Origin: Pseudoxanthomonas sp. CF125
GTDB taxonomy: Bacteria; Pseudomonadota; Gammaproteobacteria; Xanthomonadales; Xanthomonadaceae
Reading direction: 5' to 3'
NCBI RefSeq assembly: GCF_900104085.1
Contig: NZ_FNLD01000003.1
Location: forward strand, 853,836 to 917,835
DNA length: 64,000 nt
Positions 48,273 to 59,900 of the stretch are shown here, one piece after another (the stretch's first letter is position 1; each line of letters starts with the position of its first letter). Both the position numbers and the translations under genes were made by a program. The notes under the pieces are model-generated. The model made no database searches. It saw nothing but the letters and a program-made list of their open reading frames with translations, and was not told the origin of the DNA.

Positions 48273-49100
48273 TCACGACTGTTGCGGTGCGGGCTCGGCG
48301 GCAGGTGCGGGCGGAGCGGCGGGCGCGGCCTTGCCGGCCGAAGCGGCGGCATCGTCGGCGCGATTGTGCAGGCCCTGCAGATAGGTGCCCAGCGCCTGGA
48401 TTTCCTGGTCGGTCAGCTTGTTGGCGACCTGCGCCATGATGTTGAACAGCGCCGGATCCTTCACAGTGGTGGTGCCGGTGCGGTATTCCTGCAGGCGGCG
48501 GGCGGCGTAATCCTGACGCTGGCCACCCAGGTGCGGGTAGGCCGGGCCGGGATTGCCGGCGCCGCTGGGGCCGTGGCAGGCCATGCAGGCGGGAATGCCG
48601 CGGGCAGCGTCGCCGCCGCGGTACAGCTGCTGGCCCACTTCGTAGAACTTCATGCCCTTGTAGGTGCCGTCGGCGATCACCGTGTCGTCAGCCAGGCCTG
48701 CGCTGGCCTTCTGGGTGGCGAAGTAGGCGCCGATGTCGCGCATGTCCTGCGGGGTCAGGTCCTTCACGAACGGAACCATGGCCACCGCCGTCCCGCCGCG
48801 CTGGCCGCTGGCGATCAGGGCGACCTGGTGAGCAATGTAGCGCTCGCTCTGGCCGGCGATGTTGGGGTATTGCGGGTCGCTGCCATTGCCGTCGGCACCA
48901 TGGCAGGCGGCACAGGCCGAGGCCTTGGTCTGGCCGGCCTTGGCATCGCCCCAGGTGGTCTTGCTGAGGTCGATCTCCAGCGGCGCGGTCACCACGGGCG
49001 CGTTGTCCGGCAGCGGAGCCACGGTGGTCTGGGCGAATGCGACCGCACCCACGGCCGCAATGGCCAGTCCGGCAAGTCCAAAAACGCGAGCGTGGCGCAT
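48273..49100 (-). CDS. Di-haem cytochrome c4
   Basis: 275 residues with a signal peptide (to about 23). Two c-type haem sites, C-A-A-C-H (in ACAACHGADG) and C-M-A-C-H (in PACMACHGPSG), lie in two similar domains, each with a methionine-bearing loop (AMVPFVKDLTPQDM and NIMAQVANKLTDQE). Cytochrome c4 carries electrons in the periplasm, often to terminal oxidases such as the aa3 type whose assembly genes open this window. The C-terminus has a 30-residue Ala/Pro tail. It is divergent from engB, a common neighbour in gammaproteobacteria. Confidence 0.93.
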   Translation of the reverse strand: MRHARVFGLAGLAIAAVGAVAFAQTTVAPLPDNAPVVTAPLEIDLSKTTWGDAKAGQTKASACAACHGADGNGSDPQYPNIAGQSERYIAHQVALIASGQRGGTAVAMVPFVKDLTPQDMRDIGAYFATQKASAGLADDTVIADGTYKGMKFYEVGQQLYRGGDAARGIPACMACHGPSGAGNPGPAYPHLGGQRQDYAARRLQEYRTGTTTVKDPALFNIMAQVANKLTDQEIQALGTYLQGLHNRADDAAASAGKAAPAAPPAPAAEPAPQQS

Positions 49101-49274
49101 GCTAAAGCTCCGGGAATATCGAAAAAAGCGGCGCCGAGCGGCGGCCGCGAAACAGGGGAATTATCGTCGGGGCAGGCCTTGCGGGTCAATGAAAGCGGGC
49201 GTCGCCGGCTTTTTGCGGGCTTTTCCCCGGTCGTGGCGGCGCCGGTGCGGCCGTCGCCGTGCCATCCTAGTGGC

Positions 49275-49883
49275 ATGTTCAATCCCCTAGAAAAAGCCAA
49301 ATACCTGCTGGCGGCGCATATCCCCAGCCAGCTTCCCGCCGACATCGGCCATGAAGTCGCCTTCGCCGGCCGTTCCAATGCGGGCAAGTCCACCGCGCTC
49401 AACGCGCTGACCCGGCAGAAGGCGCTGGCGCGGGTCTCCAAGACCCCTGGCCGCACCCAGCAGCTGGTGTTCTTCGAAATCGAGCAGGACAAATACCTGG
49501 TCGACCTGCCCGGCTACGGTTACGCCAAGGTGCCGCACGAGCTGAAGGACCACTGGCAGGCATTCCTGGATCGCTACTTCCGCACCCGCAATGCCCTCAA
49601 GGGCCTGGTGGTGGTGATGGACATCCGCCACCCGCTGAAGGAATACGACCGGCACATGCTCAGCTATGCGGTGGAGCGCGGCATCCCGGCCCATGCGCTG
49701 CTGACCAAGGCCGACAAGCTGGGCCGCGGCCAGCAGGCCAACGCGCTGCAGGCGGTGAAGAAAGAGCTGTTCTCCCTGTTCGGCGACACCGTCAGCGTGC
49801 AGACCTTCTCCGGCGAGTCCAAGCAGGGCGTGGACGAGGCGCGCGCGGTGGTGAACGGGTGGCTGGGGTTTTCGCAAGTCTAG
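49275..49883 (+). CDS. engB: Ribosome biogenesis GTP-binding protein EngB (YihA/YsxC)
   Basis: 202 residues from MFNPLEKAKYLLAAH. The G1 loop GRSNAGKS is at 32-39, then the switch region TPGRTQQLVFFEI, G3 in VDLPGYGYAKVP, G4 in LLTKADK and G5 near TFSGESKQG. EngB assists assembly of the large ribosomal subunit. The open frame continues upstream across the divergent cytochrome gene, but homology begins at this ATG. The start is 174 bases from the c4 start. Confidence 0.96.
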   Translation: MFNPLEKAKYLLAAHIPSQLPADIGHEVAFAGRSNAGKSTALNALTRQKALARVSKTPGRTQQLVFFEIEQDKYLVDLPGYGYAKVPHELKDHWQAFLDRYFRTRNALKGLVVVMDIRHPLKEYDRHMLSYAVERGIPAHALLTKADKLGRGQQANALQAVKKELFSLFGDTVSVQTFSGESKQGVDEARAVVNGWLGFSQV

Positions 49884-49935
49884 GATTCCGATCCGCGGTT
49901 ATCTTCTTCGGCCCCGTTCTCAAAGGATTTCGCGC

Positions 49936-50910
49936 ATGCGGCTACTGGTCTTTCTGTTGTGGCTCTGCGCATGGTCGCCCGCGTTCGCAGCGCACGCGGC
50001 CGAGAGTACCGACCGCCGCATCGCCGTCACCATCGACGATCTGCCGTGGGCGCGTCTGGACGGCATCGCACCACCTGACCTGCAGGCGCGCCATGAGCGT
50101 TTGATCGCGGCGCTGAAGCAGGCGGACGTGCCGGGCATCGGCTTCGTCAACGAAAACAAGCTGGAAATCGACGGCAAAGTCGATCCGCAGCGCGTGGCGA
50201 TGCTGCGCGACTGGCTGGATGCAGGTTACGAGCTAGGCAACCACACTTACGCGCACGTCGATCTGCACATGGTCGGCATTCCGGCTTACGAGAAAGACAT
50301 CCTCGACGGCGAGCGGCAACTGCGTCCGCTGCTGGCCGAACGGGGAATGGCGCCGCGCTGGTTCCGCCATCCCTACCTGCGCGCGGGTCGCACGGCGGCC
50401 GACAGGGCCGACGTGGCGGAATTCCTGGCCCAGCACGGTTACCGCATCGCGCCGGTCACCGTGGACAACGGCGAATGGGTGTGGGCCTTCGCCTACGCCA
50501 ACGTGATGAACACGCAGGCCGACACGCCCGAGCGCGAAGCATCGCTGCTGCGTCTGCGTCTGGGCTACGTACCCTACATGCTCAACAAGCTGGATTACTA
50601 CGAAGCGCAATCGCAACAGCTGCTGGGCTACGCGCTGCCGCAGATATGGCTGATGCATGCCAACGAGCTCAATGCCGACAGCTTCGTGGAGCTGATCGCG
50701 GCCGCGCGCCGCCGCGGTTACCGCTTCATCACCGTGGACGAAGCGATGCGCGACCCCGCTTATGCGCGCCCCGATGGTTACAACGGCCGCTACGGCCCCA
50801 GCTGGCTGCACCGCTGGGCGATGGCCGAGAAGAAACCGAAGGAGTTCTATGCGGGCGAACCCGTCGTACCGAAGTGGGTAATGGCTCTGGCCGACGTGGA
50901 CTCGGAGTAG
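49936..50910 (+). CDS. Exported polysaccharide deacetylase family protein (CE4-like)
   Basis: 324 residues with a signal peptide (MRLLVFLLWLCAWSPAFAAH). NodB-homology motifs: AVTIDDLPWA (catalytic Asp and metal Asp, 32-36), LGNHTYAHVDLH (metal histidines), FRHPYLRAG and LMHANELNAD. It would remove acetyl groups from an N-acetylated polymer or peptidoglycan in the periplasm; the substrate is unknown. The TAG stop (50908-50910) lies in the outer end of a REP-like repeat, so its original C-terminus may have been altered by the insertion. Confidence 0.88.
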   Translation: MRLLVFLLWLCAWSPAFAAHAAESTDRRIAVTIDDLPWARLDGIAPPDLQARHERLIAALKQADVPGIGFVNENKLEIDGKVDPQRVAMLRDWLDAGYELGNHTYAHVDLHMVGIPAYEKDILDGERQLRPLLAERGMAPRWFRHPYLRAGRTAADRADVAEFLAQHGYRIAPVTVDNGEWVWAFAYANVMNTQADTPEREASLLRLRLGYVPYMLNKLDYYEAQSQQLLGYALPQIWLMHANELNADSFVELIAAARRRGYRFITVDEAMRDPAYARPDGYNGRYGPSWLHRWAMAEKKPKEFYAGEPVVPKWVMALADVDSE

Positions 50911-50978
50911 GTCGGGGCTACGCCCCCGACGCTTGCCGGGCGTGCATCTTGAGCGTCGGGGGCGTAGCCCCGACCTAC
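50907..50978. repeat. REP/SMAG-like inverted pair that ends two convergent genes
   Basis: Perfect 27-base arms (50907-50933 and 50952-50978), each starting GTAGGTCGGGGCTACGCCCC from the outside. The TAG inside the left GTAG is the stop of the deacetylase gene, and the TAG inside the right GTAG (read on the minus strand) is the stop of the ABC permease gene. Confidence 0.92.
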
Positions 50979-51916
50979 TGGTCAAGGCGCGGGTCCATCC
51001 ATCCGCGCAGCGCGTCCACCAGGGTGTTGATCGCCACGATCAGCGCGCCCACCACCAGCACCACGCCCAGCACCAGGGTGTAGTCACGGTTCAAGGCGCC
51101 TTGCACGAAGTAGCGGCCCATGCCGGGAATGCCGAAGACCTGTTCGACCACCGCAGAGCCGGTCACCACGTTGATCAATGCCGGCGACAGCCACGCCACC
51201 ACCGGCAGCAATGCGGGCTTCAACGCGTGCGAGAACAACAGGCGCGTCTCCGAAAATCCACGTGCGCGCGCGGCACGCAGGTAATCCGCGGAAAGGGTTT
51301 CCAGCATCGAAACGCGGGTCAGCCGCGCGCAATAGGCGATGTTGGGCAGGGCCAGCGCGATCACCGGCAGCACCAGATTGCTCCACTGGCCCCAGCCGCC
51401 GGCCGGCAGCCAGTGCAGAGTCACCGCGAACAGCAATACCAGCAGCGGCGCGGCGACGAACTTCGGGATCGCCAGCCCCAATCCCGCAAGCAGCATCAGG
51501 CTACGGTCGATCCACTTGCCCGCCCGCAACGCGGCGAATACTCCCAGGGGAATTCCCAGCAGCAACGCCAGCAGCAGCGCGAGTCCGCCGTTGAGCGCCG
51601 ACACCGGCAGCGCTTGGGCGATCAATTGGTTGACGGTGTAGTCCGGGTACTGGAAGGAAGGACCCAGGTCGCCGCGCATCACGTCGCCCAGCCATGCGCC
51701 GTACTGCGCGATGAGGGGCTGGTCCAGCCGGTATTGCGCGGCGAGTGCGGCCTGCACTTCGGGCGGCGCGGATTTTTCGGTATCGAACGGGCCGCCGGGC
51801 GCGGCGCGCAGTAGTACGAAGCAAAGCGTTGCCAGCAGCCACAAAGTGATGAACGCTTCGAGTAGGCGTGAAAGGAGGCGCCTCACAAAACCACGATACT
51901 CGAGGTGCAGCGGCAT
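50975..51916 (-). CDS. ABC transporter permease, oligopeptide/dipeptide type (OppB/DppB)
   Basis: About 313 residues from ATG 51916, or 303 from GTG 51886. Six membrane helices; the N-terminal RRLLSRLLEAFITLWLLATL and the LRAAPGGPFDTE loop are typical of OppB, and the EAA loop is seen in YLRAARARGFSETRLLFSHA. It would form half of the inner-membrane channel. The binding protein is encoded at 52664 with a VIT-like gene in between, but no OppC or ATPase genes are adjacent. The stop TAG is supplied by the repeat at 50907-50978. Confidence 0.88.
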   Translation of the reverse strand: MPLHLEYRGFVRRLLSRLLEAFITLWLLATLCFVLLRAAPGGPFDTEKSAPPEVQAALAAQYRLDQPLIAQYGAWLGDVMRGDLGPSFQYPDYTVNQLIAQALPVSALNGGLALLLALLLGIPLGVFAALRAGKWIDRSLMLLAGLGLAIPKFVAAPLLVLLFAVTLHWLPAGGWGQWSNLVLPVIALALPNIAYCARLTRVSMLETLSADYLRAARARGFSETRLLFSHALKPALLPVVAWLSPALINVVTGSAVVEQVFGIPGMGRYFVQGALNRDYTLVLGVVLVVGALIVAINTLVDALRGWMDPRLDQ

Positions 51917-51953
51917 GTAGACACCATGCATTGTTGGCCTGTTCGGTATCGCA

Positions 51954-52649
51954 CTACACGCGCACATCGAACAAGTTGCCGATCAAGTGCGAAGCCGCCA
52001 TCGCCATCGCTCCCCAGAAACCCACCCGCAACGCGCCCCGCAGCAAAGGCGCGCCGCCAGCGTAAGCGGCCAAAGCGCCGGAGACGAAAAGGCTGGCCAG
52101 CGTGACCGCAATGGTCGCCATGCCGACATTCTCCGTCGGCACCAGCAATACCGCAGCCAGCGGCACCAGCGCGCCCACGGTGAAAGCGGCTGCCGAAGCC
52201 ATGGCCGCCTGCACCGGGCGCGCGCGCAAGGTTTCGGTGATGCCAAGTTCGTCGCGCGCGTGGGCGCCCAGAGCGTCGTGCGCGGTCAGCTGTTCGGCGA
52301 CCTGATGCGCAAGCGCGGGAGTCAGGCCGCGGCGCACATAGATATGCGCCAGTTCGGCGAGTTCGGTGTGCGGGTCATCGGCCAGCTCCTGTTTTTCCTG
52401 GCGCAAATCGGCCTTTTCCGTATCCGCTTGCGATTGCACGGAAACATACTCGCCTGCCGCCATGGACATGGCGCCCGCCACCAGGCCTGCTACTCCGCTG
52501 GTCAGGATCACCGCATGGCTGGCGCCGCTGGCGGCCACGCCCACCACCAGGCCGGCGACGGAAACGATGCCGTCGTTGGCGCCCAATACCGCCGCGCGCA
52601 GCCAGCCGACGCGGTTGGAGCGGTGCACTTCACGATGTCTGGCGCGCAT
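51954..52649 (-). CDS. VIT family (VIT1/CCC1-like) membrane protein
   Basis: 231 residues from the ATG giving MRARHREVHRSNRVGWLRAA. CCC1/VIT1 signatures: VLGANDGIVSVAGLVVGVA, GVAGLVAGAMSMAAGEYVSV, a charged middle region (about 85-145) with ELAELAHIYVRRGLTPA, and three more helices (AAAFTVGALVPLAAVLL and following). Relatives move iron or manganese across membranes. It sits between the binding protein gene (14 bases upstream) and the permease gene (37 bases downstream) of an oligopeptide ABC system, an unusual order. Confidence 0.9.
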   Translation of the reverse strand: MRARHREVHRSNRVGWLRAAVLGANDGIVSVAGLVVGVAASGASHAVILTSGVAGLVAGAMSMAAGEYVSVQSQADTEKADLRQEKQELADDPHTELAELAHIYVRRGLTPALAHQVAEQLTAHDALGAHARDELGITETLRARPVQAAMASAAAFTVGALVPLAAVLLVPTENVGMATIAVTLASLFVSGALAAYAGGAPLLRGALRVGFWGAMAMAASHLIGNLFDVRV

Positions 52650-52663
52650 GCGGTTTCCTCTTC

Positions 52664-54259
52664 TCAATCGCGCCAGCGTAACCAGCGCGAGGCATGGCGG
52701 TCGAGCGGATTGGCTTCGAAGCCCAGCACTTCCGGTCTGACCAGGTGCTTGGAGGTGTAGAAGTACAGCGGTATCGCCGCATGGTCGTTCAAAAGCTTCT
52801 GCTCCGCCGCATGCAGCCAGGCGTTGCGCGCGGCTTCGGTCTTGGCAGCATCGGCCTTGGCCAACCGTTGGCGGAAACCCGCATCGTCGTAGCCGGTCCA
52901 GTTGAGCGGACCGTCGCTGCCGAATGCGGCCAGAAAGTTGCGCGCGTCCACCACATCGCCGACCCAGCCGCCGCGGAACACCTGGGTGATCGCGCGTTGC
53001 TTGCGGTTCTGCACGAATACTTTCCATTCCTCGTTGCGCAGCCGCACCTGCGCTCCCAATACGTCGCGCCACATCGACGCCACCGCCAAGGCCATGCGCC
53101 GGTGGGGCGTGGAGGTGTTGTAGCGCAATTCCAGCACCAGCGGCCGCTCGGCCGAATAACCGGCGGCGCGGTACAACGACTTGGCGCGCGCCTCCCGTTG
53201 CGCCTGGGTGGCGTCGGCCCAGGCCATGCGGGCGCCGGTGTAGCCGGGGATTCCACCCGGTACCAGACCGTAGGCGGGTTGTTCGCCCAAGCCGGTGACG
53301 TAACGGGTGAGCTTGTCGCGGTCCACCGCCAGCGACAGCGCCTCGCGCAAGGCGTGGTCGTTTCGGAAAGGGGGCTTGCCCAGATTCATCCCCAACCAGA
53401 AAGCCCCCAGATAAGGAGAGATGCGCAACTGGTTCCCGAATCTTTTCCGCAATACGTCCAACGGTTGCGGCGGCACCGTCTCGGTGAAGTGCAGATCGCC
53501 GGCGGCGAAACGCTGCAGCTCGGCCGCAGCGTCTTCGGTTACCTGGAAGCGTACGCGCTGGATAGATACGTTGGCCGCATCGTGGAAGCGCGGGTTGCGC
53601 TCCAGAGTGAGGTTGGCCTGCGGCGTCCACGCCAGCAACCGATAAGCGCCGTTGCCGATCAAGCGTCCCGGACGCGTGTGTTGCGCGCCGAATCGCTCCA
53701 CTGCCGGCAGATAGACGGGAAACGCGATGGGCAGCGTCAGCAACGCAGGCAGGGCCGCACTGCGGCTGAGAGTGAACACGACCCGGCGCGCATCGGGCGC
53801 CGCCACGCCCAAGGTTTCGGGAGCGAGCTTGCCCGCCTGCACGGCCTGCGCATTGCTCAGGGCATCGAACAGCTCGGCGAACGGCGCGGCTGTTTTCGGT
53901 GAGAAGGCGCGACGGAAGCTGGCCACCACCTGCGGCGCATCCAGTGGTTCGCCGTTCGACCAGCGCAGGCCTTCGCGCAAATGGAAGGTCCAGGTGCGGC
54001 CATCGGCCGATACCTCCCAGCGCTCGGCAATACCGGGAATCAACCTGCCTGCGGAATCCTCGGTCACCAAGCCTTCGTAGAGGTCGCGCAATACGTTGCC
54101 GCACGACACTTCCTGGCAACGGTGCGCATCCAGCGTGCTGGGTTCGGGGCCGTTGCCACGCTCCAGTTGAGCGCGCTCCGGTTGTAGCGGTGGTGGAGCG
54201 GCCTGCGCCATGGCATCGGCGGAACACAGAAGCAGCAGGGCGGCAACGATCGGGCGCAT
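52664..54259 (-). CDS. Periplasmic oligopeptide-binding protein (OppA/SBP_bac_5)
   Basis: 531 residues from MRPIVAALLLLCSADAMAQA, a signal peptide. The SBP_bac_5 pattern follows: EPSTLDAHRCQEVSCGNVLR, DLYEGLVTED, TWTFHLREGLRWSNGEPL and WVGDVVDARNFLAAFGSDG in the second lobe. It binds oligopeptides for an ABC importer. It is the first gene of a minus-strand set with the VIT-like protein and the permease. Only one permease is encoded nearby, so the partner subunits must be elsewhere. The other in-frame ATG, 17 codons upstream, does not begin a signal peptide. Confidence 0.88.
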   Translation of the reverse strand: MRPIVAALLLLCSADAMAQAAPPPLQPERAQLERGNGPEPSTLDAHRCQEVSCGNVLRDLYEGLVTEDSAGRLIPGIAERWEVSADGRTWTFHLREGLRWSNGEPLDAPQVVASFRRAFSPKTAAPFAELFDALSNAQAVQAGKLAPETLGVAAPDARRVVFTLSRSAALPALLTLPIAFPVYLPAVERFGAQHTRPGRLIGNGAYRLLAWTPQANLTLERNPRFHDAANVSIQRVRFQVTEDAAAELQRFAAGDLHFTETVPPQPLDVLRKRFGNQLRISPYLGAFWLGMNLGKPPFRNDHALREALSLAVDRDKLTRYVTGLGEQPAYGLVPGGIPGYTGARMAWADATQAQREARAKSLYRAAGYSAERPLVLELRYNTSTPHRRMALAVASMWRDVLGAQVRLRNEEWKVFVQNRKQRAITQVFRGGWVGDVVDARNFLAAFGSDGPLNWTGYDDAGFRQRLAKADAAKTEAARNAWLHAAEQKLLNDHAAIPLYFYTSKHLVRPEVLGFEANPLDRHASRWLRWRD

Positions 54260-54340
54260 CGGCTCAGGATATAGTGCGGGCCTTGCGATGTCAGGGCAGC
54301 GGCCCAACATTCCCTAGTCTCCGACGCAGAGTATCCGCCC

Positions 54341-55705
54341 TTGTCCAGTCCCAGCCATGTTGCGGATACGCCCATCACCGACCGCGACCAACTGGCCGCT
54401 TACATCGCTTCGGGCGAAAAGCCGAAGGCCGCTTGGCGCATCGGCACCGAACACGAGAAGTTCGGTTTCCGGCTCGACGACCTGCGTCCGCCGACCTTCG
54501 ATGGCGAGCGCGGGATCGAAGCGCTGTTGAAAGGTCTGACCCGTTTCGGCTGGCAGCCCGTCGAAGAGCACGGCCACGTCATCGCACTGCTGCGCGACGG
54601 CGCTTCGGTCACGCTGGAACCGGCCGGCCAGCTGGAATTGTCCGGCGGCATGCTGGAGAACATCCATCAGACCTGCAGCGAAGTCGGCACGCACCTGAAG
54701 GAAGTGAAGACGGTCGCCGACGAACTGCAACTCGGTTTCCTGGGCATGGGCTTCCAGCCCAAGTGGACGCGCGACGAGATGCCGTGGATGCCCAAGGGCC
54801 GCTACCAGATCATGCGCAACTACATGCCCAAGGTCGGCAAGCTGGGCCTGGACATGATGAAGCGCACCTGCACCGTGCAGGTCAACCTGGATTTCTCCAG
54901 CGAAGCGGACATGGTGAAGAAATTCCGCGTCTCGCTCGCCTTGCAACCCATCGCCACCGCGTTGTTCGCTGATTCGCCGTTCACCGAAGGCAAGCCCAAC
55001 GGCTACCAGAGCTACCGTTCGCACATCTGGACCGATACCGATCCGGACCGCACCGGCATGCTCGACTTCGTGTTCGAAGACGGCTTCGGCTACGAACGCT
55101 ACGTCGACTACCTGCTCGACGTGCCCATGTACTTCAGCTACCGCAACGGCGAATACATCGACTGCTCGGGCCAGAGCTTCCGCGATTTCATGGCCGGCAA
55201 GCTGCCCGCATTGCCGGGCGCGCTGCCCACCGTGACCGACTGGTCCGACCACATGACCACCGCATTCCCGGAAGTGCGCATGAAGAAGTTCCTGGAGATG
55301 CGCGGCGCCGATGGCGGTCCGTGGGGAAGGTTGTGTGCGCTGCCCGCGTTCTGGGTAGGCCTGCTCTACGACCAGACCGCACTGGATGCGGCCTGGGACC
55401 TGGTCAAGGACTTCAGCCTGGAAGAACGCAATGCGCTGCGCGACGGCGTGCCGAAACACGCGCTCAAGCTGCCGTTCCGCGGCGGCAGCGTGCGCGACTT
55501 GGCCATGGAGGCATTGAAGATCGCAGTGCACGGGTTGCAGCGCCGCGCCATGCTCAACAGCAAGGGCAGCGACGAATCGGGCTTCCTCGATCCGCTGGTG
55601 GAATTCGCCGAAGCCAACGAAACCCCGGCCGAACGCAAACTGGCCCTCTTCCATGGCGCATGGAACGGCGATATCGACCGCGTGTTCAAAGAGTTCGCAT
55701 ACTGA
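54341..55705 (+). CDS. gshA: Glutamate-cysteine ligase, plant-type (GshA class 3)
   Basis: 454 residues with a TTG start ([10 protein letters not shown]). The plant/proteobacterial class is recognised by [52 protein letters not shown] and [17 protein letters not shown], with the metal and glutamate residues of this family. It makes gamma-glutamylcysteine, the first step of glutathione synthesis. Glutathione is also the cofactor of the formaldehyde pathway encoded 1.4 kb downstream. No ATG or GTG lies close by in frame, and the ribosome site is weak, so expression may be limited at initiation. Confidence 0.94.
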   Translation: MSSPSHVADTPITDRDQLAAYIASGEKPKAAWRIGTEHEKFGFRLDDLRPPTFDGERGIEALLKGLTRFGWQPVEEHGHVIALLRDGASVTLEPAGQLELSGGMLENIHQTCSEVGTHLKEVKTVADELQLGFLGMGFQPKWTRDEMPWMPKGRYQIMRNYMPKVGKLGLDMMKRTCTVQVNLDFSSEADMVKKFRVSLALQPIATALFADSPFTEGKPNGYQSYRSHIWTDTDPDRTGMLDFVFEDGFGYERYVDYLLDVPMYFSYRNGEYIDCSGQSFRDFMAGKLPALPGALPTVTDWSDHMTTAFPEVRMKKFLEMRGADGGPWGRLCALPAFWVGLLYDQTALDAAWDLVKDFSLEERNALRDGVPKHALKLPFRGGSVRDLAMEALKIAVHGLQRRAMLNSKGSDESGFLDPLVEFAEANETPAERKLALFHGAWNGDIDRVFKEFAY

Positions 55706-55747
55706 TCCCGCTGCTGTAATCTGGATTCCTTTCTAGGGAGTCCAACG

Positions 55748-58245
<2,498 letters not shown>

Positions 58246-58322
58246 CGCGTGTTGCTACAGGGGCGTCGCGCGGGCGTTCCGCGCATCCGCTGAATCGGTG
58301 GTTTCCGCACCGGAGGGTCACC

Positions 58323-58898
58323 ATGAGCACAGTCAAGATTCATCCATCGGTAGACAACGGCATCAAGGCGGGCGACGAAAATTTCGTAGGCGGCACGCTG
58401 GCCTGCCATTGCGCCCAGGATCAGGTCACCGTCAAGGTCGACGCGCAAACCGCCCACAACCACGCCTGCGGCTGCAGCAAATGCTGGAAGCCGCCGGGCG
58501 CCACGTTCTCGGTGGTCGCGGTGGTGCCGCGGGACAAGGTGTCCGTCACCGCCAATGCGCAGAAGCTGAAGATCGTCGACGACAAGGCCACCATCCAGCG
58601 CCATGCCTGCAGCGACTGCGGCGTGCACATGTTCGGCCGCATCGAGAACAAGGAGCATGCGTTCTACGGGCTGGACTTCGTCCACACCGAACTGTCGCCG
58701 CAGAGCGGCTGGTCGGCGCCGGGTTTCGCCGCGTTCGTGTCCTCTATCATCGAAACCGGAACCCCCCCGGCGCAGATGGCAGCGGTGCGCGCGCGTTTGC
58801 GCGAACTGGGCCTGGAGCCGTACGACTGCCTGTCGCCGGCGCTCATGGACGCGATCTCCACCCAAGTAGCAAAATTGCGCGGCGTGCTGGCCGCGTGA
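58323..58898 (+). CDS. gfa: S-(hydroxymethyl)glutathione synthase (Gfa)
   Basis: 191 residues with zinc-binding cysteines in the order expected for Gfa: [23 protein letters not shown] and [11 protein letters not shown]. Gfa speeds the addition of formaldehyde to glutathione, feeding AdhC upstream and FghA downstream. GGAGGG lies seven bases before the ATG. It is 77 bases after adhC and 60 bases before fghA, so the three form one operon. Confidence 0.95.
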   Translation: MSTVKIHPSVDNGIKAGDENFVGGTLACHCAQDQVTVKVDAQTAHNHACGCSKCWKPPGATFSVVAVVPRDKVSVTANAQKLKIVDDKATIQRHACSDCGVHMFGRIENKEHAFYGLDFVHTELSPQSGWSAPGFAAFVSSIIETGTPPAQMAAVRARLRELGLEPYDCLSPALMDAISTQVAKLRGVLAA

Positions 58899-58958
58899 CC
58901 TCGCAGAAGCGGCCATCCGGTTCCTTCCCGACGCCGGGAAGGAACCTCAGGAACACGC

Positions 58959-59810
58959 ATGACACTCGCACGCATGACACTTGAACGCATCGAACACCGC
59001 GCCTGCTTCGGCGGCTGGCAGGACGTCTACCGGCACCGATCCGAAGCGCTGGATTGCGAAATGAATTTCGCGATCTACCTGCCGGCACAGGCCGCGACGC
59101 AGAAGTTGCCGGTGCTGTACTGGCTCTCCGGCCTGACCTGCACCGAACAGAACTTCATCACCAAGGCCGGCGCGCAACGCTATGCGGCCGAGCACGGCGT
59201 GATCCTGGTCGCGCCGGACACCAGCCCGCGCGGCGAGGAGGTGGCCGATGCGGACGGTTACGACCTGGGCAAGGGCGCTGGCTTCTATATCAACGCCACT
59301 CGGGCACCGTGGTCCAGGCATTACCGGATGTACGACTATGTGGTGTCGGAATTGCCGGCGCTGGTCGAGGCGAATTTCCCGGTCACCGACGCGCGTGCCG
59401 TTAGCGGCCATTCGATGGGTGGGCACGGCGCGCTGATCGTGGCGCTGAAGAATCCCGGCCGCTACCGCAGCGTGTCGGCGTTCTCGCCGATCGTGGCGCC
59501 GTCGCAGGCGCCGTGGGGCGAGAAGGCACTCGCCGCGTATCTCGGCGAAGGCCGCGAAACGTGGAAAGCGTGGGACGCCACGGCGCTAGTCGCCGGCGCA
59601 TCGGAAAGGCTGCCGCTGCTCGTCGACCAAGGCGGGTCCGATGAATTCCTGGCCAACCAGCTCAAACCGGAACTGCTGGAGGCGGCTTGCGAAGCGGTCG
59701 GCCATCCGCTGACGCTCCGCCTGCAACCTGGCTACGATCACAGCTACTACTTCATCGAAAGCTTCATCGGCGAGCACATCGCCCACCACGCCGCCGCCTT
59801 GAAAGCCTGA
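58959..59810 (+). CDS. fghA: S-formylglutathione hydrolase
   Basis: 283 residues (278 from the ATG at 58974). Alpha/beta hydrolase with [20 protein letters not shown], the nucleophile Ser in [11 protein letters not shown], Asp in [11 protein letters not shown] and His in GYDHSYYFI. It hydrolyses S-formylglutathione to formate and glutathione, the last step of the pathway. The first 10 codons are two near-copies of a 15-base unit (ATGACACTCGCACGC and ATGACACTTGAACGC), so the upstream ATG may be a recent tandem duplication of the true start. Homology begins at [14 protein letters not shown]. Confidence 0.96.
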   Translation: MTLARMTLERIEHRACFGGWQDVYRHRSEALDCEMNFAIYLPAQAATQKLPVLYWLSGLTCTEQNFITKAGAQRYAAEHGVILVAPDTSPRGEEVADADGYDLGKGAGFYINATRAPWSRHYRMYDYVVSELPALVEANFPVTDARAVSGHSMGGHGALIVALKNPGRYRSVSAFSPIVAPSQAPWGEKALAAYLGEGRETWKAWDATALVAGASERLPLLVDQGGSDEFLANQLKPELLEAACEAVGHPLTLRLQPGYDHSYYFIESFIGEHIAHHAAALKA

Positions 59811-59813
59811 AAC

Positions 59814-59895
59814 CGTAGGAGCGAGGTGAGTCGCGAATCGTTCGCTTCGGTTTTCTTGGTTTCGCGACTTACGTCGCTCCTACGTCGCTCCTACG
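59814..59895. repeat. REP-like inverted pair, CGTAGGAGCGA family
   Basis: The left arm CGTAGGAGCGAGGTGAGTCG (from 59814) is matched by an imperfect complement ending CGTCGCTCCTACG at 59861-59884, with an extra partial copy to 59895. It lies between the convergent ends of fghA and the PP-loop ATPase gene. Confidence 0.8.
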
Positions 59896-59900
59896 CCGGT

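Noticed and set aside
52650..54227. A 757-codon minus-strand frame joining the VIT-like gene to the region of the binding protein
   Set aside because: Only the last 231 codons code for the VIT-like protein. The rest is an alternative frame inside the binding-protein gene and gives no family-like sequence.
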